This document shows, one piece after another, positions 32,832-41,215 of a DNA stretch of 64,000 nt. The notes under the pieces were generated by a model. It was not told the DNA's origin. It searched no databases and worked only from the letters and a program-made list of their open reading frames with translations. The translations under genes were made by a program, and so were the position numbers. Within the stretch, counting starts at the first letter, position 1; every line of letters begins with the position of its first letter. The DNA lies in contig CAYJPL010000009.1 of the NCBI GenBank assembly GCA_964372125.1, positions 1-64,000 on the forward strand, in the 5' to 3' direction. This DNA comes from Tannockella sp964372125 (GTDB lineage Bacteria > Bacillota_I > Bacilli_A > Erysipelotrichales > Coprobacillaceae).

Positions 32832-34822
32832 TACATAGTGCTTTTTTTTGTTTGCTAATGTACCTGGTTGCAGTTATAACAATACTAGAACACGCAATAT
32901 TCATAATTATATATATTCCTTTAATATACTTTTTATACCACCGAATTAGTATTAAAGAAATAATTATACTATCAATGATTACAATAATGCTTGTACTTAC
33001 TAATAACTATCCAAAAATCGAAGATGACACAATCATTTCAGGTAAAGTAGTAGACATTGATGAAAAGAATATGACTGTTAAATATGAGGATGCACTTATT
33101 AAAGTGTATGGAGATGTATCATCTATTGGAGTAGGGGATAATGTTACATTAGAAATTGAATATTTTACTTTCACAAAACATGGAAATGATAATCAATTTG
33201 ATTATTCAAGATACTTACTATCTAAAGGAATAGCGACCACGGCATATATACAAGATATAAAATTAGTAGAGAATAAAAACAAGTTATATGATTTGTTGTA
33301 TCAACGAGTAGATGGAAATGATAAAGCGAGCAGCTATGCAAAAATGTTGCTTTTTGGAGTAAAAGATAGTCAGGTAGAAGAAATGTATGATACGATGAGT
33401 GCACTATCAATAGTGCATCTCTTTGCATTATCTGGAATGCATTTGTTTTTTATGAAACGATGGATGCAGTCATTTTTAAAATTCATTGTTTCGCCTAAGT
33501 ATATAGAGCTTGTAACAATACTATGTATAAGTCTCTATTTTTGGATAATTCCATATTCCATTTCGCTTAGCCGTGCATATTGGATGATGGTTGGTTTTTT
33601 CGTGTTTAAAAAGATAGTTAGTAAAATAACAATATTTTCAATAATAACAATAATATTTATATATTTAAATCCGTATATCATATATAATTTATCATTCATA
33701 TTCTCTTTTTTTATATATTTTCTAATACTATGCACTGATAATCATAAAAACACGTATTTAATACTATATCTAGCATCAATTCCAATTATATTATCTATTA
33801 ATTATCAACTACCTATATTAGGACTTGCATTAATGCTTATATGTTCACCACTCGTAGAATATTTATATCAGACAATTTTATGGTTTGTAGTTTTTGGTGA
33901 TATTATTGTATGGTTGGTATCATTGTTGATATATGTACTAGAATCTATCCTTATATATAGTATGCAAATTAACTTAATTATCCCTTTTATGAAACCACCA
34001 ATGCACTTTATAATACTATATTATATTTTGTTGTTTATTTGCATTTATCAATCACAAGTTGGTTTTTCGATAAAGAAAAGTATATATATTCTTATATCTT
34101 TAAATGTTATATTATTTCTGTTAGGTCGATATCCTCCGTTTACTAGAGTTGTTCAAATAGATGTAGGGCAAGGCGATTGTTATTTAATTCATCAAGCATT
34201 CAATAAGGGGAATATATTAATAGATACAGGTGGTTCTATTGATTATGATGTTGCAAGCACAGTTGTCCTACCGTATTTAAAAAGCGTAGGAATTACTACT
34301 TTAGATTATGTATTTATATCACACGACGATTTTGATCATAGTGGTGCATATGATTCTTTAAGTAATGGTATTACAATAAAAAATACCATTACTACGAATG
34401 TTAAAAAAGAATACCATATTGGAGAGGTAGAAGTAACAATGCTTGATACTAATAAAATAAGTGATGATAAAAATGATTTATCATTAGTTATGCATGTAAA
34501 GGTCGATGATATAAAGTATTTATTTACTGGTGATATATCAACAAGTGTCGAAAAACAACTTGTAAATGCATACCCGGATTTAGATGTTGATATTTTAAAA
34601 GTAGGGCATCATGGGAGTAATACCTCAACAAGTGCATTCTTTTTACAAGCATACCAGCCTAAAGTCGCTTTGATAAGTTGTGGGCTAAACAATCCCTATA
34701 ACCATCCTCACAAAGAAGTGATCGATCGTCTTATACACTATGATATAGACATCTACCGAAGTGATAGGGATGGCATGACATCTATTGTACATGTATTTGG
34801 TAAACCTTATATTTTTAGATAA
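32822..34822 (+). CDS. comEC: Competence channel protein ComEC/Rec2
   Basis: 666 residues. N-terminal helices and an OB-like extracellular domain (about 60-130) lead into the Competence core of many membrane helices; 'SIVHLFALSGMHLFFMKRW' is the typical signature. The C-terminal metallo-beta-lactamase-like domain (about 440-660) has 'VGQGDCYLI', 'DTGGS', 'SHDDFDHSGA', 'FTGD' and 'VGHHGSN'. The His/Asp motif reads HDDFDH, complete for metal binding. It forms the channel for single-stranded DNA uptake. No pilus (comG) genes are in the window, so competence is only suggested. Confidence 0.95.
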   Translation: MAIIHSAFFCLLMYLVAVITILEHAIFIIIYIPLIYFLYHRISIKEIIILSMITIMLVLTNNYPKIEDDTIISGKVVDIDEKNMTVKYEDALIKVYGDVSSIGVGDNVTLEIEYFTFTKHGNDNQFDYSRYLLSKGIATTAYIQDIKLVENKNKLYDLLYQRVDGNDKASSYAKMLLFGVKDSQVEEMYDTMSALSIVHLFALSGMHLFFMKRWMQSFLKFIVSPKYIELVTILCISLYFWIIPYSISLSRAYWMMVGFFVFKKIVSKITIFSIITIIFIYLNPYIIYNLSFIFSFFIYFLILCTDNHKNTYLILYLASIPIILSINYQLPILGLALMLICSPLVEYLYQTILWFVVFGDIIVWLVSLLIYVLESILIYSMQINLIIPFMKPPMHFIILYYILLFICIYQSQVGFSIKKSIYILISLNVILFLLGRYPPFTRVVQIDVGQGDCYLIHQAFNKGNILIDTGGSIDYDVASTVVLPYLKSVGITTLDYVFISHDDFDHSGAYDSLSNGITIKNTITTNVKKEYHIGEVEVTMLDTNKISDDKNDLSLVMHVKVDDIKYLFTGDISTSVEKQLVNAYPDLDVDILKVGHHGSNTSTSAFFLQAYQPKVALISCGLNNPYNHPHKEVIDRLIHYDIDIYRSDRDGMTSIVHVFGKPYIFR

Positions 34823-34830
34823 GATAAGCA

Positions 34831-34859
34831 ATGACTTTATAATACAAATACGTTATAAT
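34831..34859 (+). promoter_or_regulatory. Promoter of holA
   Basis: ATGACT (34831-34836), 17-nt spacer, TATAAT (34854-34859). Confidence 0.55.
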
Positions 34860-34875
34860 AAAAAATGGTGATAAT

Positions 34876-35826
34876 ATGATATGTGTAATATACGGGCAAG
34901 AGCGTCTATTGATGGACAATAAGCTTAAAGCCATGCAAAAAGAATTTAACTGTAATGAAGAAAATATGAATTTATCGATATACCACGGTGACCAGCATTC
35001 AATGAAAGAGATTGAAGAAGATTTATGTACACCACCTTTTTTAAGTGAGTACAAAATGGTAGTGTTATATCATCCGTATTTTTTAACTACTAAAAAACTA
35101 AAAAAGGATAATGATGATGAAAGTATTTTACTAGAGTATCTAAAAAAAGATAACGAGAATACTATTTTTGTGATATTCCATGATGCAAATGACTTTGATA
35201 ATCGAAAAAAAGCAGTTAAAACACTTAGAAAAGAAGTGAATTTCTTTGAATTTGATAAACTTAGTCATTATAAAATAAAAGAAAATATACGCAAAGCGAT
35301 TATAAAAAGAAAATCAAACATTGATGAAGATGCCTTAGAACTCTTAGTATCTAGGATAGATAATGATTTGCTTATTGCATCTAAAGAAGTTGAAAAACTA
35401 ACACTGTATACATCTGACATTCATCTAGATACAGTAGATATGCTTGTAAGTAAACCACTAGAAGAAAATGTATTTGCACTTACAAGTGCAGTACTACAAA
35501 AAGATACAAAAACAATGTTTACTATCTATCATGATTTACTTGTACTAAATGAGGAACCAGTTAAACTAATCATGTTACTTGCAAGTCAAGTAAGACTTTT
35601 ATATCAAGTAAAATTATTAGATCGTAAAGGATATACGGATAAAGAGATTGGTAAAATGCTTAGCGTTAATCCATTTCGATTAAAATACGTAAGACAAACT
35701 GGTGGTGAATTTCAAATTCAAGAACTTGCAAGCTTATTAGATAAGTTGAGTGAACTTGATATTGGAATTAAGACAGGGAAAATAGATAAAAGATTAGGCT
35801 TAGAATTATTTATGTTAAAAATATAA
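34876..35826 (+). CDS. holA: DNA polymerase III delta subunit
   Basis: 316 residues. Starts 'MICVIYGQERLLMDNKL' and has the diverged AAA+ fold without Walker motifs and the helical collar domain, with the family segment 'ALTSAVLQKDTKTMFTIYHDLL' and 'LLASQVRLLYQVKLL'. It opens the beta clamp in the clamp loader. The comEC-holA order is conserved in Bacillota; rpsT and lepA, which usually come next, are replaced by a serine deaminase. Start ATG has GGTGATA upstream, a moderate site. Confidence 0.93.
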   Translation: MICVIYGQERLLMDNKLKAMQKEFNCNEENMNLSIYHGDQHSMKEIEEDLCTPPFLSEYKMVVLYHPYFLTTKKLKKDNDDESILLEYLKKDNENTIFVIFHDANDFDNRKKAVKTLRKEVNFFEFDKLSHYKIKENIRKAIIKRKSNIDEDALELLVSRIDNDLLIASKEVEKLTLYTSDIHLDTVDMLVSKPLEENVFALTSAVLQKDTKTMFTIYHDLLVLNEEPVKLIMLLASQVRLLYQVKLLDRKGYTDKEIGKMLSVNPFRLKYVRQTGGEFQIQELASLLDKLSELDIGIKTGKIDKRLGLELFMLKI

Positions 35827-35835
35827 GGAGTATAT

Positions 35836-37032
35836 ATGGAATCAATAAAAGAATTATTAAATATAGGAATTGGACCATCTTCATCACATACATTTGGACC
35901 AATGAAGGCAGCAATGAAAGTTGTAGAATTACATCCAAATGCATCAAACATTGAAGTCTATTTACATGGGTCACTAGCACTTACTGGTAAAGGACATTTA
36001 ACGGATGCAATTATCGAAAAAGCATTACGTCCAATGAAAAATACTATTCATTTTATAATTGATGAATTAGAAAAACATCCAAATGGAATGCGTTTTGTTG
36101 TGAGTGAAAATGATAGTGAGTATGAATATACTATTTATTCAGTTGGTGGTGGTAAAATTATTTTTGATGGAGAATCGCTTAGTCAACAAGATGAGGTGTA
36201 TCCGCATAATACTCTTTTAGAAGTATTAGAGTATATGGAAAAAAATCGTTTAACTTTTTTTGATTATGTAAAATACTTTGAAGAAGATATTGAGGAGTAT
36301 TTGTCATTAGTGGTAGATACTATGTTTGCATGTGTAGAAGCCGGACTAGATGATACGGGTATCTTGCCAGGTCGTTTAGAACTTAAAAAAGTCGCAAAAC
36401 AAATGCATCAACAAGCAATGAATACACGACGTGAAACTGAAAAAGAACGTATGTTGATAAGTAGTTATGCATATGCTGTTAGTGAACAAAATGCAAATGG
36501 GAATAAGATTGTAACAGCGCCAACGTGTGGTGCAAGTGGGGTATTACCTGCAGTTCTATATTTTAGTTATAAAGATTTACAAATTCCTAAAAGTGAAATA
36601 ATAAAAGCATTGTCTGTAGCTGGTGTGTTTGGAAATGTAATTAAGAAAAATGCAACAATTTCAGGAGCACAAGGTGGATGCCAGGCAGAAATCGGTAGTG
36701 CGTGTGCGATGGCTGCTGCTAGTTATGGTTGGATATTAGAATTAAGTAATGAACTGATTGAATATGCTGCTGAAATGGGACTAGAACATAATCTTGGCTT
36801 AACATGTGATCCAGTTGGGGGATACGTACAAATACCGTGTATTGAAAGAAATGGTTTTGGAGCACTTCGTGCAATCGATGCAGCGCACTATGCAAAACAA
36901 CTTGGGTACCTTAGAAAAAATAGAGTTTCTTTTGATGCTGTTGTACGTGTTATGAATGAAACTGGAAAAGATTTAAATAGTGCATATAAGGAAACATCAC
37001 TAGGTGGTTTAGCAAAGGAGTTTGAATTATAA
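35836..37032 (+). CDS. sdaA: L-serine ammonia-lyase, single-chain Fe-S type
   Basis: 398 residues. The N-terminal beta domain begins 'IGIGPSSSHTFGPMKAA' (the substrate loop) and the C-terminal alpha domain holds the 4Fe-4S cysteines in 'APTCGASGVLP', 'GCQAEIGSACAMAAAS' and 'LTCDPVGGYVQIPC'. In Bacillota the two domains are usually separate proteins (SdaAB, SdaAA); here they are fused in one shorter chain. It converts L-serine to pyruvate and ammonia and is oxygen-sensitive. It starts 9 nt after holA and its last base overlaps the hemW ATG, so the three are one transcript. Confidence 0.93.
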   Translation: MESIKELLNIGIGPSSSHTFGPMKAAMKVVELHPNASNIEVYLHGSLALTGKGHLTDAIIEKALRPMKNTIHFIIDELEKHPNGMRFVVSENDSEYEYTIYSVGGGKIIFDGESLSQQDEVYPHNTLLEVLEYMEKNRLTFFDYVKYFEEDIEEYLSLVVDTMFACVEAGLDDTGILPGRLELKKVAKQMHQQAMNTRRETEKERMLISSYAYAVSEQNANGNKIVTAPTCGASGVLPAVLYFSYKDLQIPKSEIIKALSVAGVFGNVIKKNATISGAQGGCQAEIGSACAMAAASYGWILELSNELIEYAAEMGLEHNLGLTCDPVGGYVQIPCIERNGFGALRAIDAAHYAKQLGYLRKNRVSFDAVVRVMNETGKDLNSAYKETSLGGLAKEFEL

Positions 37033-38126
37033 TGATTACATCATCATTATATGTTCATATTCCGTTTTGTATAAAAATATGTAACTATTGTGATTTTTGT
37101 AAAGTATTTTATAATGAAGAACTTGTCGATAATTATCTCTTAGCACTTGAAAAAGAACTTACAAACCTTGAGATAACCAATAGTTTAAAAACAGTTTATA
37201 TCGGTGGCGGGACACCGAGTTGTTTAAATGCTAAACAACTTGAAAAACTATTAAAAATACTTGAACCATACATTTCAAGTGATACGCTTGAATATTGCAT
37301 GGAGCTAAATCCAGAAACCATGGATAAACAAAAAGTAGAATTATTAAAGAAATATCATATTTCTCGTGTATCAATTGGAGTACAAACATTTAATGAAAAT
37401 ATTTTAAATAATATTGATAGGGTACATACTAAAGAAGAAGTGTTTCAATTAATTTCTTGGTTGCAAGAATATGAAATAAATAATATATCGATTGATATGA
37501 TGTATGGTTTACCAAATCAAACAAAAAAAGATGTAGTAGATGATTTAGATATATGTAGCACACTAGGTATAAAACATATTTCATATTATTCATTAATATT
37601 AGAGGAACATACAAAACTCTACAATAGCAAGTATGAAGGGCTTGACCAACTTCAAGAATACCAAATTCAAACATTCATTGATTTATATTTAGAGAAATTA
37701 GGATATGAAAAATATGAAGTAAGCAATTATGCAAAAAAAGGATTTGAGTCAAAACATAATAGTGTATATTGGAAGTATCAAAACTACTATGCAATCGGTG
37801 CTGGTGCAACTTCAAAGATTGATCATAAAATTATTGAAAACAGTAAAAATGTATTTGGTTATACAAAACAAACTACAAAATCAAATATTATTGATAATTC
37901 GGTGGATGATATAAAATTCAACCATATTATGATGTCACTTAGACTACTAGAAGGGTTAGATATTATCGACTTTAATAGAAGATATAATTGTGATTTTTTA
38001 AATGATTACAGTCATATACTAAATAAATTAATTGCTGATAAGTTGCTATATGTAAATAACAATAAGCTTTTTTGTAGTAAAGAATCAATATATCATTTAC
38101 ACGATATATTACTTGAGTTTTTATAA
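37032..38126 (+). CDS. hemW: Radical SAM protein HemW
   Basis: 364 residues. The radical SAM cluster is Cys13, Cys17, Cys20 (CxxxCxxC) with an adjacent Cys23, as in HemW/HemN-like proteins. 'YIGGGTPSCL', 'SIGVQTFNENIL' and 'KHNSVYWKYQNYYAIGAGA' are family signatures. HemW is a heme chaperone rather than a true coproporphyrinogen dehydrogenase; no heme synthesis gene is seen here. Its ATG overlaps the sdaA stop (TAATG). In B. subtilis it lies downstream of lepA near holA, so its position is partly conserved. Confidence 0.92.
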   Translation: MITSSLYVHIPFCIKICNYCDFCKVFYNEELVDNYLLALEKELTNLEITNSLKTVYIGGGTPSCLNAKQLEKLLKILEPYISSDTLEYCMELNPETMDKQKVELLKKYHISRVSIGVQTFNENILNNIDRVHTKEEVFQLISWLQEYEINNISIDMMYGLPNQTKKDVVDDLDICSTLGIKHISYYSLILEEHTKLYNSKYEGLDQLQEYQIQTFIDLYLEKLGYEKYEVSNYAKKGFESKHNSVYWKYQNYYAIGAGATSKIDHKIIENSKNVFGYTKQTTKSNIIDNSVDDIKFNHIMMSLRLLEGLDIIDFNRRYNCDFLNDYSHILNKLIADKLLYVNNNKLFCSKESIYHLHDILLEFL

Positions 38127-38159
38127 AAACAAATAATTGTTTAAATAATACACACTTAC

Positions 38160-38190
38160 ATAGTACGCATATTGCGTACTATTTTTTTTT
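38160..38190 (+). terminator. Terminator after hemW
   Basis: ATAGTACGCA (38160-38169), loop TAT, TGCGTACTAT (38173-38182), then nine T. It closes the holA-sdaA-hemW unit. Confidence 0.93.
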
Positions 38191-38241
38191 GAAAACACAT
38201 ATAACTTTAAAACATATGGGTTTATTTTCAGGTTTAAAGTG

Positions 38242-38250
38242 TGTTATACT
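38242..38250 (+). promoter_or_regulatory. Probable promoter of the HAD pair (extended -10)
   Basis: TGTTATACT is an extended -10 located 22 nt before the ATG; no good -35 is seen. Confidence 0.45.
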
Positions 38251-38271
38251 AGCGTTCATGGAGGAATAAAA

Positions 38272-39060
38272 ATGATTAAATTAATTGCTACTGATATGGA
38301 CGGGACACTGTTAGATGATGATAAACAGTTTGATATAAAATTTTTTAGAATATTAAAAGAAATACAAGAAAGAGGGATTGTTTTTGTAGTTGCAAGTGGA
38401 AACCAATATTTTCGTTTGTATCAAAAATTTCTACCAATAAGTGATTCAATTTATTACGTTGGTGAAAATGGAAGCTATGTTGCAAAAGGAACAAAAGAAA
38501 TATATGTCGATGCTATAAGCAAAGAGAGTGTCAAAAAAATACATACTATTATTAATGGTTTAGATGACATCTTTCCTATTTTCTGTGGAAAAAAAGGTGC
38601 ATATATCTTAAAAGAATACTTTCATTATCAACATGAGGTTAAGAAATATTATTGTAATTATAGTTTTATTGACAGTTATGATGAAATTGATGATGAAATA
38701 CTAAAAGTTGCTGTATTAGATGAACATCATGATATCAATACATTATATGAAAAAGTAAAACCATATATACCAAGTGATGTACGTTTGGTTACTTCAGGGC
38801 ATGAGTGGATGGATTTTTTGAAGCTTGGTGCTGATAAAGGAAAAGGTCTTAGATATTTGCAAGAAAGTTTAGGTATTGATAAAAAAGACTGTATTGCATT
38901 TGGAGATCAGATGAATGATTATGAAATGTTTGAAAATGTAGGTTATAGTTATGCAATGGATAATGCAGTAGAGCCATTAAAGGCAATAGCGTCTGAGGTG
39001 ATTGGTAACAATAATGAACAAAGTGTTATTACTAAATTAGAAGAATTGTTAGGACTGTAA
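38272..39060 (+). CDS. Cof-type HAD phosphatase (first of two)
   Basis: 262 residues, HAD subfamily IIB. Motif I 'DMDGTLLDDD', motif II 'VVASGN', motif III lysine near 'GADKGKGLRYL' and motif IV 'AFGDQMNDYEMF' are complete; the cap domain is C2-type. Such enzymes dephosphorylate sugar phosphates, flavin or PLP-type substrates; the one here is not predictable. ATG 38272 has GGAGGAA at the right distance. The second HAD gene starts 1 nt after its stop. Confidence 0.87.
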   Translation: MIKLIATDMDGTLLDDDKQFDIKFFRILKEIQERGIVFVVASGNQYFRLYQKFLPISDSIYYVGENGSYVAKGTKEIYVDAISKESVKKIHTIINGLDDIFPIFCGKKGAYILKEYFHYQHEVKKYYCNYSFIDSYDEIDDEILKVAVLDEHHDINTLYEKVKPYIPSDVRLVTSGHEWMDFLKLGADKGKGLRYLQESLGIDKKDCIAFGDQMNDYEMFENVGYSYAMDNAVEPLKAIASEVIGNNNEQSVITKLEELLGL

Positions 39061-39061
39061 A

Positions 39062-39880
39062 ATGAATATAAAAATGATTGTAATGGATATTGATGGAACA
39101 CTGTTAAATAGTAGTGGTAATATCTCGTCAAAAACAAAAAGTTATCTAATTGAGTTACAAGAAAAAGGTGTGCCACTTGTTCTTGCATCTGGGAGAAATA
39201 AAATAAGTCTAGATAAGATTTCAAAATTACTTAAGATGGAAAATTATCCAAAGAATGCGCATATCTTATTAAATGGTATGGAAATAAGAAATGCGGTAGG
39301 TGAGGTTACTTATGCTTTCAAAGGGTTTAAAAAAGATGATATGACTCATATTACAAGTGTTTGTAAAGAACTTGAAATGGATGTAGTATTATTTTATGAA
39401 GATGTATTATTTGTAGTAGAATATGGTAATACGAAGATTTGTGATGGACATTTAAACTCACAGACTAAAATTCATTGTAACGACATAATTGTTGCGGATT
39501 TATTAAAATACGGTGATCTTAAAAAAATAGCGATATTACAAGATAAATCATATATTGATAAAATCATGACAACGCTAGTAGAAAAAGTAGGTGATAAATA
39601 CGAAGTAGTACGTGTCGATCCAGATTGGATTGAAGTTACTCCTAGTGGAGTAAATAAAGGAGTAGCACTATCTTACCTAGCGAAGTTAAAAGGAATTGAG
39701 ATGAAAAATATTGCTGCATTTGGGAATAGTGAAAATGATATAGAAATGTTAAAAGTTGCCGGAATATCAGTAGCAATGGATAACTCAATGGAACATATAA
39801 AGGAAGTAACAAAGTATGTTTGTAAGAGTAACAATGAAGATGGAATCGTTGATTTTTTAAAAAATACAATATTTGAATAA
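39062..39880 (+). CDS. Cof-type HAD phosphatase (second of two)
   Basis: 272 residues with 'MDIDGTLLNSSG', 'LASGRN', 'GVNKGVALSYLA' and 'AFGNSENDIEMLKVAG', all four HAD motifs. It is a diverged paralogue of the preceding gene and probably translated by coupling, since no clear ribosome binding site is present. Substrate unknown. Confidence 0.87.
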   Translation: MNIKMIVMDIDGTLLNSSGNISSKTKSYLIELQEKGVPLVLASGRNKISLDKISKLLKMENYPKNAHILLNGMEIRNAVGEVTYAFKGFKKDDMTHITSVCKELEMDVVLFYEDVLFVVEYGNTKICDGHLNSQTKIHCNDIIVADLLKYGDLKKIAILQDKSYIDKIMTTLVEKVGDKYEVVRVDPDWIEVTPSGVNKGVALSYLAKLKGIEMKNIAAFGNSENDIEMLKVAGISVAMDNSMEHIKEVTKYVCKSNNEDGIVDFLKNTIFE

Positions 39881-39905
39881 TATATTAGAAATATAAAATT
39901 AAGTA

Positions 39906-39914
39906 TGGTAAAAT
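39906..39914 (+). promoter_or_regulatory. Probable promoter of the DtxR/MntR-like gene
   Basis: TGGTAAAAT, an extended -10, with TTAGAA 18 nt upstream as a weak -35. It lies before ATG 39949 and inside the longer open frame, supporting the later start. Confidence 0.45.
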
Positions 39915-39948
39915 GTACTTATATGAATTTGAAAGTGAGGAAGCATAT

Positions 39949-40308
39949 ATGCATGAATCTGGAGAAATGTATTTAGAAACAATACTATTACTAAAGAAAA
40001 AAAATGGTGAAGTTCGTTCAATAGATATTGCAAGACACTTAGATTTTAGTAAACCAAGCGTGAGCCGTGGTGTTGGATTATTAAAAAAAGAAGAATATAT
40101 CTATGTAGATTCTTCTGGATATATTGAATTAAGTGAAAAAGGTCTTGAAAAAGCAAATTCAATACTAGAAAAACACAGTATTTTAACAGAAGTATTAATG
40201 AAAATTGCTGGTGTTTCAAGAGAAATAGCAGAAGAAGATGCGTGTCGAATTGAACATGTTATTAGTGATGAAGTGTTTGAAGGAATAAAAGAATATGTAA
40301 AAAAATAG
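39949..40308 (+). CDS. DtxR/MntR-family metal-dependent regulator
   Basis: 119 residues. The N-terminal winged helix ('ESGEMYLETILLLKKKNGEVRSIDIARHL', here described as region 4-32, then 'SKPSVSRGVGLLKK') and the dimerisation domain ('EEDACRIEHVISDEV') are those of the DtxR/MntR group. Metal ligands likely include Glu/His/Cys residues of the second domain, but the exact metal (Mn or Fe) is not clear; the small size without an SH3 domain resembles MntR. ATG 39949 has GTGAGG about 9 nt upstream and a promoter just before it. No metal transporter gene is adjacent. Confidence 0.82.
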   Translation: MHESGEMYLETILLLKKKNGEVRSIDIARHLDFSKPSVSRGVGLLKKEEYIYVDSSGYIELSEKGLEKANSILEKHSILTEVLMKIAGVSREIAEEDACRIEHVISDEVFEGIKEYVKK

Positions 40309-40333
40309 GAACATCGTTTAAGATGTTCCTTTT
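40308..40333. terminator. Bidirectional terminator between convergent genes
   Basis: GGAACATC (40308-40315) and GATGTTCC (40322-40329) with a 6-nt loop overlap the ends of both the DtxR-like and flavodoxin-like genes. T-rich tracts follow on each strand (TTTTG on plus, TATTTTTT on minus). Confidence 0.85.
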
Positions 40334-40866
40334 GTGTCATTTACGTAATCAATAATTGGTTGAAGATTGTCCTTGTGCATAAAGTCAATCGTACGACCAT
40401 GACTATGGCGCATTGTTTTTTCATCACTAGTCATAAACTCATTGTTATGATTTAATTTATTTATTAGTGCTACAATAATACGGTGAGATAACTGCAGTTT
40501 TTTGTATTTCATACGACCACGAAGGTGAAAAACTTTAAGCTCAGCATCAAAGTTCTCAGGGATACTTTTTTGAACCTCAAGATTTCTTTCAACTAATACA
40601 TCGGCGCTTGTTGGGTCAGATAAACCGCAAGTAAATACAATGATAGTTTTTTTCTGTAGTTTATTGTGATTTTTTACAATCACATCTAATCCACTTACGC
40701 CTCCTGCATAGATTGGGCCCCCATAGATGATATAATCATAGTTTGCGATTTGTTCACTTGTAATTCCTTTACGATTATAGACAGGACAATTCAAGGCTTC
40801 TCCAAGCCAAGTTGCATATTTTTTTGTAGCTCCATATTTTGATTGATATAATACTACCATATTCAT
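40318..40866 (-). CDS. Flavodoxin-domain protein
   Basis: 182 residues. The FMN phosphate loop is 'YQSKYGATKKYATWLGE' at the N-terminus, with 'YDYIIYGGPIYAGGVSGLD' and 'IIVFTCGLSDP' forming the other flavin contacts, as in Flavodoxin_5/HemG-like proteins. It may be an electron carrier or a menaquinone-dependent oxidase-like protein; no heme genes point to the latter. Start at 40866 follows GGAGG at 10 nt; another Met lies 7 codons upstream but overlaps that site. Monocistronic, convergent with the regulator. Confidence 0.78.
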   Translation of the reverse strand: MNMVVLYQSKYGATKKYATWLGEALNCPVYNRKGITSEQIANYDYIIYGGPIYAGGVSGLDVIVKNHNKLQKKTIIVFTCGLSDPTSADVLVERNLEVQKSIPENFDAELKVFHLRGRMKYKKLQLSHRIIVALINKLNHNNEFMTSDEKTMRHSHGRTIDFMHKDNLQPIIDYVNDTKGTS

Positions 40867-40943
40867 AATTAGACATTCCTCCGACATCTTTAATATAGCA
40901 TAATTAGTATATAAAATATAGTTACAAAATCTATAAAATTATA

Positions 40944-40972
40944 TTGTCAAAAGATTATAAAAATGATATTAT
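40944..40972 (+). promoter_or_regulatory. Promoter of the ZTP-riboswitch/purine operon
   Basis: TTGTCA (40944-40949), 17-nt spacer, TATTAT (40967-40972) with extended TGA at 40964-40966. Transcription would start around 40979, just before the riboswitch. Confidence 0.8.
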
Positions 40973-40983
40973 TTACTCAGTTA

Positions 40984-41050
40984 TACGACTGACGGAAGTG
41001 GAATTGACCACAGGGAGTATAATCATAGTGAGCCGACCGTCTGGGCAAGA
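40984..41050 (+). ncRNA. ZTP riboswitch (pfl motif)
   Basis: The core contains ACGACTGACGG, a GTGG/CCAC hairpin (40998-41001 with 41008-41011), the conserved CAGGGAG and the 3' signature CCGACCGTCTGGGCA. These are the hallmarks of the pfl motif, which binds ZMP/ZTP, the purine intermediates that build up when 10-formyl-THF is scarce. Fhs and PurH, both typical ZTP-riboswitch targets, are in the operon downstream. Confidence 0.93.
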
Positions 41051-41075
41051 GTCCGGATGATTAGGCTCTTTTTTA
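41048..41075 (+). terminator. Terminator of the ZTP riboswitch
   Basis: AGAGTCC (41048-41054) pairs with GGCTCT (41064-41069), then a T run. It begins inside the last riboswitch bases, so ligand binding would compete with it and turn expression on. The remaining 140 nt to fhs hold an AT-rich hairpin near 41141-41162 and no gene. Confidence 0.85.
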
Positions 41076-41215
41076 TGTTTTTAAGTAAATATTGTGTTAA
41101 ATATGCACAAAAAATAACTGATGTTTACTGTATATATCGCATTTTATCAAATTCATGATAAAATATGATGAGTAGTAAATATGCGTTGATTTTGTAAAAC
41201 AGAAAGGATGAAACT

